Shown here in pieces: positions 6,537-13,675 of a DNA stretch of 16,645 nt. The notes beneath the pieces are model-generated. The model worked only from the letters and a program-made list of their open reading frames with translations, ran no database searches and was not told where the DNA came from. The stretch spans positions 1 to 16,645 of the forward strand of contig CAKTKX010000015.1 in NCBI GenBank assembly GCA_934572365.1, in the 5' to 3' direction. Every line of letters starts with the position of its first letter. Positions within the stretch are counted from its first letter, which is position 1. The stretch comes from an uncultured Oscillospiraceae bacterium. Lineage in GTDB: Bacteria; Bacillota; Clostridia; Oscillospirales; Oscillospiraceae. The position numbers and the translations under genes are program-made.

Positions 6537-7373
6537 TTGGACTTAAACTGGTTTGAGAGTTTCTTATACGGCCTATTTTCCGGGCTTGCGGATATTCTGC
6601 CCGTTTCCGCCGAAGCCCACCGCATTCTGATGCTGAAATGCTTTGGTATTCAGAGCCACACGGAGCTGATGAAGCTGTTCGCCCATCTCGGCGTGTTCGG
6701 CGCGATGTATTTCAGCTGCCGCAAGCAGATTGTCCGCATTCACCGTGCGCGCCGTCTGGCGCGGGTTCCCAAACGCCGCCGCCGCCGTCCGCTGGATATC
6801 CGGAGTCTGATGGATTTCAGCCTGCTCAGGACGATGCTGATTCCCGTGATTCTCGGATTTTTCCTGAACCGGTATACGGAGCCGCTGAAGGAGAAGCTGA
6901 TCTGGATTGCCGCGCTGCTGTTCCTGAACGGCATTATCCTGTACATACCCCAATTTTTTTCCACCGGCAACCGGGACAGCCGGATGCTTTCCCGGGTCGA
7001 GGGGCTTCTTGTGGGGTTGGGCGGCGCGCTGGGAATTCTGCCGGGCATTTCCGCCGTGGGTTCCGCACTGTCCGTTGCCAGTATCTGCGGCGTGGAGCGG
7101 AGCTACGGCCTGAACATGGCGCTGATGATGAACATGTTTATCCAGGTCGGCCTGATTGTGCTGGACGTGCTGGGGCTGATGTCGGTGGGGGCGGGAACGC
7201 TGTCGTTTCTGATTCTCGTCCGCTATCTGATGACCGCCGCCGTGTCCTTCGGCGCCGCTCTGCTGGGCGTGAAGCTCATGCGCCTGCTTGCCGCCAATAA
7301 CGGCTATACGCTGCCGGCAATTTATTGCTGGGGCGTGGCGATGTTTACCTTTATTCTGAATCTGATGGCTTAA
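6537..7373 (+). CDS. UppP/BacA-fold membrane protein with substituted active site
   Basis: A 278-residue polytopic membrane protein clearly related to undecaprenyl-diphosphate phosphatase (UppP, BacA), which recycles the C55 lipid carrier for cell-wall synthesis. GLFSGLADILPVSAEAH (12-28) aligns with the family (E/Q)GLTEFLPxSSxGH motif, and LPGISAVGSAL (168-178) with PGxSRSG. The key residues differ: the first Glu/Gln is Ser15, the second Glu is Asp19, the active-site Ser after PxS is Ala25, and the Arg-Ser of SRSG is Ala173-Val174. His28 is kept. Phosphatase activity is therefore doubtful; lipid binding or transport is possible but inferred. A loop near residues 70-84 carries a run of five Arg. 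The start is TTG at 6537, with AGGAGG 7 nt upstream. ftsK follows after 53 nt. Confidence 0.82.
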   Translation: MDLNWFESFLYGLFSGLADILPVSAEAHRILMLKCFGIQSHTELMKLFAHLGVFGAMYFSCRKQIVRIHRARRLARVPKRRRRRPLDIRSLMDFSLLRTMLIPVILGFFLNRYTEPLKEKLIWIAALLFLNGIILYIPQFFSTGNRDSRMLSRVEGLLVGLGGALGILPGISAVGSALSVASICGVERSYGLNMALMMNMFIQVGLIVLDVLGLMSVGAGTLSFLILVRYLMTAAVSFGAALLGVKLMRLLAANNGYTLPAIYCWGVAMFTFILNLMA

Positions 7374-7412
7374 TACTAAAACGCCTTGCAGCGTTTTATT
7401 GAAAACTCGTGT
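7374..7412 (+). repeat. Short dispersed hairpin repeat, copy 2
   Basis: Contains a 7-bp hairpin (AAAACGC, 6-nt loop, GCGTTTT; 7378-7397) followed by TATTG and an AAAACTCGT box. It matches the reverse complement of 3081-3115 apart from four substitutions in the hairpin half, a 3-nt gap and one further change. It fills most of the 53-nt gap between the UppP-like gene and ftsK, ending 14 nt before the ftsK start. The hairpin plus TTTTATT could attenuate read-through into ftsK. Confidence 0.6.
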
Positions 7413-7426
7413 AAGGGGAGGAAATT

Positions 7427-10195
7427 ATGGCTGAGAAGAAAACGGCCAGTCGGGCCGAGCAGGCGGTTTCGGGCGCGAAGAAGAAAACGGCATCCGGTTC
7501 CGCTTCCAAATCTTCCGGGAAAAAGAGTGCGCCTGCCAAGAGCGCCAGGTACAAGACGGAATATGAACCCGCCGTCCCGCCGCATTTTCTCATTGCGGCG
7601 GTCAGTATTCTGCTGTTTGCGCTGTTTGTGGTCATCAGCGTGAACCCGGACGGTGCGCTGCTGAAAATCATTCAGTCCGTGGTGCTGGGACTTGTGGGAC
7701 AGGCCGGATTTTATTTTGCCATTCCGGGGCTTTTATATCTGTTTGTCATCCACACCTTTGGGCGGAAAAACGCACCGACTATGCGAAGCGTCTGCACATT
7801 GATCTTCGTGTTTCTGTGCGGGTGCATTTATCACCTTGCCGTGCAGGAACAGGAACTGTCCACGGGCTTTGCCCTGATCGCCGACCTGTACACCGGCGGC
7901 GCAGCGGGAAGTACCGGCGGCGTCCTCTGCGGCGGCGCGGCCATGCTGCTGCGCTGGCTCTGCGGCGATACGCTGGCCTTTGTTTTCTGCGTGGTTTTCG
8001 CGGTTCTGACGCTTCTGGGGGCAATGAATATCACCATTCCCAGCATTATCAGAGCCATTGCCAACCGCCCCAAGGACGATTATGCGGAGGAAGAGGACTA
8101 CATAGACCCGGCGACGGTTGTAGTCAACAACATTGCGAACAAGCAGATCGCCCGCAAGCGTCAGCGCCGGGAACAGCAGCAGACGCAGCTGGCAGGGGAG
8201 AATGTTACGGCGGAAACGGTGCCGGAGACACCCCCGCAGCTTCCGCCGGAAAAGCAGCCCCGCTCTGCCCCAAAGCAGGAAAACCCCCGCGTCTCTGCGT
8301 CTCCGGATGAAGTCAAGCAGGTTCCGGGGAAAGGCGCGGCGTTCATGGAGCGCATCGACGGAGACATCAGCGCGCCGCTGTCTGGCACGGCCGAATATGT
8401 GAAGGACGAAACGCCGCCGATTCCCGAACCGCTCCCGGCACGTCCCGCCGCGGCGAAGCCCGTCCGGGTGGAAGGGGAGGACATCGGGGAGAAGCTGCCC
8501 AACAAAATGCCGGAATTTGTACCCAACGCGCCTATCCCGCCCGCACCCAAGCTGGACGAAGGCAAGATAAAGCCCGCTTCGGAGGCAAAGTCCGGGAAGG
8601 TAACCACCAAAGAAGCCGCCCAATCCGCCCGGCAGGTCGCCGCCGAGATCGCTCAGACCCAGGCGGTGCAGCAGCCGGATTACTGCTTCCCGCCGCTGAA
8701 TCTGCTGAAGCGCCCGGTGCGTGCCGGAACGGACGGCACGGAGGAAATGCGGGAGAATTCCCGCCGTCTTAACGAAACTCTCGCCAGTTTCAACATCGAC
8801 GCCCACATCATCAACGTCACCCGGGGGCCCAGCGTCACCCGCTACGAGGTGGAGCTGGACAAGGGCGTCCGGCTGAATAAAATTACCGGCTGCGCCGATG
8901 ATATTGCCCTGAGTCTGGGCGCGTCCGGCGTCCGCATCGCCGCCGTTCCCGGGAAGATTTCCGTGGTGGGCATCGAGGTGCCGAACCGCGCGGTCACCAC
9001 GGTCTCTCTGCGGGAGGTCATTGATTCTCCCGAATTTGCCAAGGCAAAATCCAAGACCTCCATTGCTCTGGGCAAGAGCATTGACGGAAGCTGCATCGTG
9101 GGTAACATTGCCAGAATGCCCCACCTGCTGATTGCCGGTACCACCGGTTCCGGTAAATCCGTGTGCATGAATTCCATCATCATCAGCCTACTGTACAAGG
9201 CGGGCCCTGACGACGTAAAGCTCATCATGGTTGACCCCAAAATGGTGGAGCTGGGAATTTACAACGGCATTCCTCATCTGCTGATCCCCGTGGTCACAGA
9301 CCCCAAGAAGGCCGCGGGCAGTCTGCAATGGGCGGTGACGGAAATGCTTCGCCGCTACAGGATGATGTCCGACATGGGCGTCCGGGATCTGGAATCCTAC
9401 AACAGCATTGTGACCTCCGAGGAGGATGGTCAGAAGCTGCCCCAGGTGGTCATTATCATCGACGAGTTGGCGGATTTGATGATGGTTGCCGCCAAGGAGG
9501 TGGAGGACTCCATCTGCCGCATTGCGCAAATGGGTCGTGCCGCCGGTATGCACCTGATCATTGCCACCCAGCGACCTTCTGCCAACGTCATCACCGGCTT
9601 GATGAAGGCAAATATCCCGTCCCGAATCGCGTTTTCCGTGGCCTCCGCCATGGAATCCCGCATCATTCTGGACACCATGGGCGCGGAAAAGCTGGTGGGC
9701 AAGGGCGATATGCTGTACGCTCCCATCGGCTGCGGCAAACCGCTCCGGGTGCAGGGCTGCTTTGTCACCGACACCGAGGTCGAGGCTGTGGCCGGGTATG
9801 TTAAGGACAACTACACGGCGGAATACAGCCAGCAGGTGCTGGACGAGATCGAGAAAAAGGCTCAGCAGACCGGCAAAAAGCCGGCGAGCGTCTCCGACCC
9901 AGACCCCACTGACGAGGAGCTGGAGGGCGACGAAATGCTGCCCGCCGCTGTCGACGTGATTCTGGAGACCGGGCAGGCTTCCGTCTCCATGCTCCAGCGC
10001 CGTCTGAAGCTGGGCTATGCCCGCGCGGCGCGAATCGTGGACGAGATGGAGGAGAAGGGCATTGTCGGCCCCTTCCAGGGTTCCAAGCCGAGAGCCATTC
10101 TGATCACGAAGGAGCAATGGGCGGCCAAGAAGGGCGGCCAGACGGAGCAGATGGGTTTTGATGATCTGGATTCCGTGCCGGATGAACTGATGTAA
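7427..10195 (+). CDS. ftsK: DNA translocase FtsK/SpoIIIE
   Basis: Membrane-anchored hexameric ATPase that pumps double-stranded DNA through the division septum and, in spore formers, pumps the chromosome into the forespore. The 922 residues begin with a Lys/Ala/Ser-rich cytoplasmic tail (1-50). Hydrophobic segments follow at about 53-72, 83-110, 121-138 and 160-200, then a long Pro/Ala-rich charged linker (about 210-420). The motor has Walker A GTTGSGKS (571-578) and Walker B VVIIIDE (Asp679-Glu680). The C-terminal winged-helix gamma domain (about 838-905, containing LQRRLKLGYARAARI) reads the orienting DNA sites. The start is ATG at 7427 with GGGGAGG about 5 nt upstream. It is the last gene before a strong terminator. 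The N-terminal tail and linker are the only poorly conserved parts. Confidence 0.96.
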   Translation: MAEKKTASRAEQAVSGAKKKTASGSASKSSGKKSAPAKSARYKTEYEPAVPPHFLIAAVSILLFALFVVISVNPDGALLKIIQSVVLGLVGQAGFYFAIPGLLYLFVIHTFGRKNAPTMRSVCTLIFVFLCGCIYHLAVQEQELSTGFALIADLYTGGAAGSTGGVLCGGAAMLLRWLCGDTLAFVFCVVFAVLTLLGAMNITIPSIIRAIANRPKDDYAEEEDYIDPATVVVNNIANKQIARKRQRREQQQTQLAGENVTAETVPETPPQLPPEKQPRSAPKQENPRVSASPDEVKQVPGKGAAFMERIDGDISAPLSGTAEYVKDETPPIPEPLPARPAAAKPVRVEGEDIGEKLPNKMPEFVPNAPIPPAPKLDEGKIKPASEAKSGKVTTKEAAQSARQVAAEIAQTQAVQQPDYCFPPLNLLKRPVRAGTDGTEEMRENSRRLNETLASFNIDAHIINVTRGPSVTRYEVELDKGVRLNKITGCADDIALSLGASGVRIAAVPGKISVVGIEVPNRAVTTVSLREVIDSPEFAKAKSKTSIALGKSIDGSCIVGNIARMPHLLIAGTTGSGKSVCMNSIIISLLYKAGPDDVKLIMVDPKMVELGIYNGIPHLLIPVVTDPKKAAGSLQWAVTEMLRRYRMMSDMGVRDLESYNSIVTSEEDGQKLPQVVIIIDELADLMMVAAKEVEDSICRIAQMGRAAGMHLIIATQRPSANVITGLMKANIPSRIAFSVASAMESRIILDTMGAEKLVGKGDMLYAPIGCGKPLRVQGCFVTDTEVEAVAGYVKDNYTAEYSQQVLDEIEKKAQQTGKKPASVSDPDPTDEELEGDEMLPAAVDVILETGQASVSMLQRRLKLGYARAARIVDEMEEKGIVGPFQGSKPRAILITKEQWAAKKGGQTEQMGFDDLDSVPDELM

Positions 10196-10202
10196 TAATT
10201 TG

Positions 10203-10232
10203 AAACGCCCGGACGTTTTCGTCCGGGCGTTT
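10203..10232 (+). terminator. Strong, probably bidirectional terminator after ftsK
   Basis: A perfect 13-bp stem (AAACGCCCGGACG, 10203-10215, with CGTCCGGGCGTTT, 10220-10232) has a TTTT loop and starts 7 nt after the ftsK stop. The GCGTTT end gives a short U-tract on both strands. It lies between convergent genes (ftsK and the GNAT gene) and can serve both. Confidence 0.85.
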
Positions 10233-10255
10233 GACTACTACAGCACATACAAGAT

Positions 10256-10744
10256 TTAATCAGCATGGAAGTCCGCCTGTTCCACCCGAAAGTACCGAAA
10301 TATTCCTTCTTCTTTGACGAAGCAAAATCCAACCTTTTCAAGAACGTGCTGACTGCGTGTGTTCTTAAGGACAGCATTGGCGTTGACCGCAAGCATCCCC
10401 AGCTTCTCAAAAGCATATTTGATCGCCAGCTTTTCCGCTTGCGTCCCATAACCTTTGCTCTTCACGGAATCATTTTGCATGTGAATACTCAGCGTACACT
10501 CTTTCCTGTCGCGGTCTATTTGCTTTAGCTGCAATTCCCCAATCACCTCGGCATCAAGCATAATTGCGAATACCACCCGCGACACATCCTGCTTCGATTC
10601 AAAATACCGGTTTACAGCATCTTCGTTATAGGTGTATGGCTTGAACAGCTTCATATCCATATAAATGGATGCGTCATTTGTCCACCCTTTATAAAGGTCG
10701 TGACATAACTCCCTTGTCATGATCTGTAGGCTGATCTGTCCCAT
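10256..10744 (-). CDS. GNAT family N-acetyltransferase (RimJ/RimL-like)
   Basis: A 162-residue acetyl-CoA-dependent acetyltransferase of unknown substrate. The acetyl-CoA loop SKGYGT (96-101) is followed by a helix and then LKNTRSQHVLEKVGF (126-140), the usual motif of the Acetyltransf_3 group that modifies protein N-termini, amino sugars or small molecules. The start is ATG at 10744 with GGAG 8 nt upstream. It lies 39 nt after coaBC on the same strand and has no separate promoter that I could find, so read-through from coaBC is likely. Sampled base composition is about 45% GC, clearly lower than the neighbouring genes, and codon choice is more AT-rich, which suggests a recent acquisition. 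Confidence 0.87.
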   Translation of the reverse strand: MGQISLQIMTRELCHDLYKGWTNDASIYMDMKLFKPYTYNEDAVNRYFESKQDVSRVVFAIMLDAEVIGELQLKQIDRDRKECTLSIHMQNDSVKSKGYGTQAEKLAIKYAFEKLGMLAVNANAVLKNTRSQHVLEKVGFCFVKEEGIFRYFRVEQADFHAD

Positions 10745-10783
10745 TTCATCTTCTCCGATTCCGATTTGCAGGTATGGGCACTT

Positions 10784-11977
10784 TTACGGAGTCAGCCGGA
10801 CTGCCGCGTCCAGAATGGCGTTTGCGGCACCTTCCTTGGTTTGCAGCGGGAGTTCGGTGGTTTCATTCCGGGTGATGATCGTGATCACGTTTGTGTCAAC
10901 CCCAAAGCCCGCGCCGGACTGCTTGAGATTGTTGGCGCAGATCATGTCCACGTTCTTCTTTACGAGCTTTTCCCGGCTGTTTTCCACCATGTTCTGGGTC
11001 TCCATGGAAAAACCGCAGATGACCTGCCCCGGGACGCGGTTTTCCCCGAGATATTTCAGAATGTCCCGGGTGCGTTTCAGAGGAATGGACATGTCGCCCT
11101 CGGACTTTTTGACCTTGTTGTCGCTGTAATTTGCCGGGGTGTAGTCCGCCACCGCCGCCGCTTTGAAAATAAAGTCGGATTTTGGGGCGTTGGCGGCCAC
11201 GGCTTCAAACATATCCTGAGCGGAAACGACGGGAACTACGGTCACAAAGGGCGGGGGGGCGATGGCCGTGGGGCCGGAAACCAGAGTCACGTCCGCGCCC
11301 CGGAGCATGGCCATTCTGGCAATGGCATAGCCCATTTTTCCGGTGGAATGGTTGGTCAGATACCGGACGGGGTCGATGGCCTCCTGGGTCGGCCCGGCGG
11401 TGACAAGCACCTTTTTCCCGGCAAGATCGTGAGGGAAGGCCAGCTGACGCAGGATATATTGCAGAATTTCCTCCGGCTCCGGCAGCTTGCCCTTGCCCAC
11501 GGCGCCGCAGGCAAGACGCCCGCTGGCAGGCTCGATGACCTCCCAGCCGTAGTGGCGCAGAAGCGCCAGATTGTCCTGGGTCACAGGGTTTTCAAACATG
11601 TTGGTATTCATGGCGGGGGCAATGAGCTTGGGGCAGCGGCAAGCGAGAATGGTGGTGGTGAGCATATCGTCCGCCAACCCGTGGGCAAGCTTCGCGCACA
11701 CATTGGCCGTGGCCGGGGCGACGATCACCAGGTCAGTCCGTTCCGCCAGGGCAATATGCTCCACCTGATGGGAGAAATTCCGGTCGAAGGTGTTCACCAT
11801 CGTCCGGCGGCCGGTGAGCTGCTCGAAGGTCAGGGGCGTAACGAATTGGGTGGCGTTTTCGGTCATGACGACCTCCACCGCGGCGTGCTGCTTGACAAGG
11901 GCGGAGGCCAGAGCGGCAGCCTTATAGGCGGCAATTCCGCCGGTGACGCCCAGAAGGACGGTTTTTCCTTTCAGCAT
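10784..11977 (-). CDS. coaBC: Bifunctional phosphopantothenoylcysteine synthetase/decarboxylase
   Basis: Catalyses two consecutive CoA steps: CTP-dependent ligation of cysteine to 4'-phosphopantothenate (CoaB, C-terminal half) and FMN-dependent decarboxylation to 4'-phosphopantetheine (CoaC, N-terminal half). The 397 residues match the family. In CoaC, His74 (VEHIALAE), Asn124 in PAMNTNMF and Cys157 in the substrate lid ([10 protein letters not shown]) are all present. In CoaB, [27 protein letters not shown] (193-220) forms the nucleotide-binding region and a KVKK motif follows further on. The start is ATG at 11977 with TGGAGGG 6 nt upstream. It is divergent from the transporter-coaX pair and has its own promoter. 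Confidence 0.96.
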   Translation of the reverse strand: [397 protein letters not shown]

Positions 11978-12012
11978 AGGGAACCCTCCAGAATCGAAAA
12001 TTGCTTGCCCTC

Positions 12013-12041
12013 ATTATATCCCGATTTTGAATTGCTGTAAA
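12013..12041 (-). promoter_or_regulatory. Sigma-A-type promoter for coaBC
   Basis: On the minus strand TTTACA (12036-12041) and a perfect TATAAT (12013-12018) are 17 bp apart, giving a leader of about 30 nt that contains the coaBC ribosome site. Its -35 box is only 13 bp from the -35 box of the divergent transporter promoter, so a single regulator could control both. Confidence 0.78.
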
Positions 12042-12054
12042 GATGATTTTTTCC

Positions 12055-12083
12055 TTGTATTTTCCGCTGTACCCTGCTATAAT
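12055..12083 (+). promoter_or_regulatory. Promoter for the transporter-coaX operon
   Basis: TTGTAT (12055-12060) and a perfect TATAAT (12078-12083) are 17 bp apart. The -35 box is weak (3 of 6), so an activator or repressor may tune it. Transcription is expected near 12090, right at a small hairpin. Confidence 0.65.
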
Positions 12084-12089
12084 ACCCCC

Positions 12090-12103
12090 GGAGTGAAAAC
12101 TCC
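12090..12103 (+). promoter_or_regulatory. GAAA-tetraloop hairpin at the predicted 5' end
   Basis: GGAGT (12090-12094) and ACTCC (12099-12103) close a stable GAAA tetraloop. The predicted transcription start falls on its first base, so the mRNA would begin with a stem-loop, a structure known to protect some transcripts from 5'-end decay. The remaining leader (12104-12155) has two purine-rich ribosome-like sites; the one used is AGGAGGT before the ATG at 12156. Confidence 0.4.
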
Positions 12104-12155
12104 AAAATATGCGCTGTATCCTCAAGGGAGGAACGGCAGCAGGAGGTAATTTCAT

Positions 12156-12788
12156 ATGGAAAAAAGAAAAATGAACACCCGGTACATGGCGACTCTCGCT
12201 ATGCTCTGCGGTGTTCTGCTGGTCATGGGCGTAACCGGAATCGGATTTATTCCCTTGCCGGTGATCAAGGCGACGACCATGCACATCCCGGTCATTCTGG
12301 GCGCGGTTTTGCTCGGCCCCGGCGCGGGCGCTGTCCTGGGAGGTGTGTTCGGACTATGTTCCATCTGGGTCAATACCACCAGTCCCGGACTGCTGGCCTT
12401 TGCGTTTTCACCCTTTATGACCACGGAGGGACTGCCCGGCGTGCTGAAAAGCCTGTGGATCGCCCTGGGGTGCCGGATTTTGTTCGGCGCCATTGCGGGA
12501 TGGCTGTGGAAGCTTTTTAAGAAGCTTACAAAGCAGGATTTTGCGGCGCTGCCCCTGACGGCTGTGATTTCCACGCTGTGCCACACCATCCTCGTCATGG
12601 GCAGCATTTATGTGCTGCTTGCCCAGCAGTATGCGCAGGCGAAGAACGTGGCCATTACCGCCGTCTTTGGGTTGGTGATGGGTACGGTCACGGCGTCCGG
12701 TATCCCCGAGGCCATCATTGCCGCCATTCTGGTGACCGTCATCGGAAAGGCGCTGCTGCACCTTTCGGAACGGATGAAAAAACGTTAA
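12156..12788 (+). CDS. panT: ECF transporter S component, probably for pantothenate
   Basis: A 210-residue integral membrane protein with about six hydrophobic segments and the GAVLLGPGAGAVLGGVFG-type loop (around residues 49-66) of substrate-specific components of energy-coupling factor transporters. Such proteins bind a vitamin and work with shared EcfA/EcfA'/EcfT subunits, which are not in this window. Pantothenate is inferred from position: coaX lies 12 nt downstream and coaBC is divergent. I see no residue pattern that proves the substrate. The start is ATG at 12156, with AGGAGGT 7-8 nt upstream. It shares a promoter with coaX. Confidence 0.78.
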   Translation: MEKRKMNTRYMATLAMLCGVLLVMGVTGIGFIPLPVIKATTMHIPVILGAVLLGPGAGAVLGGVFGLCSIWVNTTSPGLLAFAFSPFMTTEGLPGVLKSLWIALGCRILFGAIAGWLWKLFKKLTKQDFAALPLTAVISTLCHTILVMGSIYVLLAQQYAQAKNVAITAVFGLVMGTVTASGIPEAIIAAILVTVIGKALLHLSERMKKR

Positions 12789-12800
12789 GGAGAGATCGTT

Positions 12801-13568
12801 ATGCTGCTTGCCATTGACATCGGCAATACCAATCTGGTCATCGGCTGTATTGAAAACGACAAAATTCTGTTCAAAGCCCGCATTGCCACCGACGCCATCC
12901 GCACCTCCGACCAGTACGGCGTGGAAATCAAAAACATGATGGAAGCCTTCGGCGTGCAGGTGAAGGATATCGACGACTGCATCATTTCCTCCGTCGTGCC
13001 GCCGGTATTCAATTCGGTCAAAACCGGTGTCATCAAGGTCATCCGGAAGCAGCCCATGGTGGTCGGCCCCGGGCTGAAAACCGGGCTGAACATCCACATG
13101 GACGTCCCCAGTCAGGTGGGCAGCGACCGCATCGTCATCGCCGTGGCCGCCCTTGCCGAGTACGAAGCGCCCATGATTCTGATGGATTTGGGAACGGCTA
13201 CCACCATCGAGGTGGTGGAGCCGAACAATATGTATCTGGGCGGCATCATTTTTCCGGGCGTTCGGGTCTCGCTGGACGCGCTGACCAGCCGCACCGCGCA
13301 GCTTCCCGGCATCAGTCTGGACAAGCCGAAGCACGTCATCGGCAAGAACACCGTGGACTGTATGCGCAGCGGCATGATGTACGGCACCGCCGCCATGCTG
13401 GACGGACTGGTGGAGCGAATCGAAGCAGAGCTGGGACACAAGTCCACCCTCATCGCCACCGGCGGTCTTGCCCAGTTTATTACGCCGCTGTGCAAGCGGG
13501 AGATCATTCTGGAAAAAGACCTGCTTCTGAAGGGCCTGAACGTCATTTACAAGAAAAATAAGCGGTAA
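12801..13568 (+). CDS. coaX: Type III pantothenate kinase
   Basis: Phosphorylates pantothenate to 4'-phosphopantothenate, the committed step of CoA synthesis. The CoaX type belongs to the actin-like ASKHA fold, is not feedback-inhibited by CoA and needs a monovalent cation. The 255 residues match the family. Phosphate-1 motif DIGNTN (6-11), catalytic GSDR (107-110, Asp109), phosphate-2 motif DLGTATT (129-135) and the GGIIFPGV segment that follows are intact. The start is ATG at 12801 with AAGGAG 8 nt upstream, 12 nt after the transporter gene. A clear terminator begins 3 nt after the stop. With coaBC and the transporter it provides uptake, phosphorylation and the next two CoA steps. Confidence 0.96.
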   Translation: MLLAIDIGNTNLVIGCIENDKILFKARIATDAIRTSDQYGVEIKNMMEAFGVQVKDIDDCIISSVVPPVFNSVKTGVIKVIRKQPMVVGPGLKTGLNIHMDVPSQVGSDRIVIAVAALAEYEAPMILMDLGTATTIEVVEPNNMYLGGIIFPGVRVSLDALTSRTAQLPGISLDKPKHVIGKNTVDCMRSGMMYGTAAMLDGLVERIEAELGHKSTLIATGGLAQFITPLCKREIILEKDLLLKGLNVIYKKNKR

Positions 13569-13571
13569 CGG

Positions 13572-13600
13572 AAAGCCGGCAGCCCTGTGCTGCCGGCTTT
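13572..13600 (+). terminator. Intrinsic terminator after coaX
   Basis: A perfect 12-bp stem (AAAGCCGGCAGC, 13572-13583, with GCTGCCGGCTTT, 13589-13600) has a 5-nt loop and runs into TTTT. It starts 3 nt after the coaX stop. This is a standard rho-independent terminator. Confidence 0.9.
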
Positions 13601-13617
13601 TGCACGGCAAAATCATT

Positions 13618-13652
13618 ATGCGGCGGGGTGCTAATATTGCGCCCCGCCGCAT
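13618..13652 (+). promoter_or_regulatory. GC-rich stem-loop just upstream of spoIIIAA
   Basis: A 14-bp inverted repeat (13618-13631 with 13639-13652, one G-U pair) has a seven-base AT loop (TAATATT). It lies 17 bp after the coaX terminator and 23 bp before the spoIIIAA start. A short T-stretch (AGTCTTTGG) follows. It could be a second terminator that insulates the sporulation operon or part of its control region; the sequence does not decide. No clear sigma-A promoter for spoIIIAA is visible, as expected for a mother-cell operon. Confidence 0.5.
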
Positions 13653-13675
13653 AGTCTTTGGCAGGAGTGATGCAA

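Noticed and set aside
7733..9124. 463-residue minus-strand frame across ftsK, and a similar one at 9188-10117
   Set aside because: Both are shadows of ftsK, whose motifs are complete; no promoter or ribosome site supports them.
10766..12040. 424-residue plus-strand frame across coaBC
   Set aside because: It is antisense to a complete coaBC and reads through its promoter.
12110..12175. Leader peptide of 21 residues before the pantothenate transporter
   Set aside because: It begins at an ATG without a ribosome site and runs into the start of the transporter gene in another frame.
13632..13657. Sigma-E promoter (TAATATT with CATAGTCT) ahead of spoIIIAA
   Set aside because: The -35-like box fits the KMATATT consensus I recall, but the -10-like box is partial and only 11 bp away instead of about 14, and the -35 box is in a hairpin loop. 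Not good enough to annotate.
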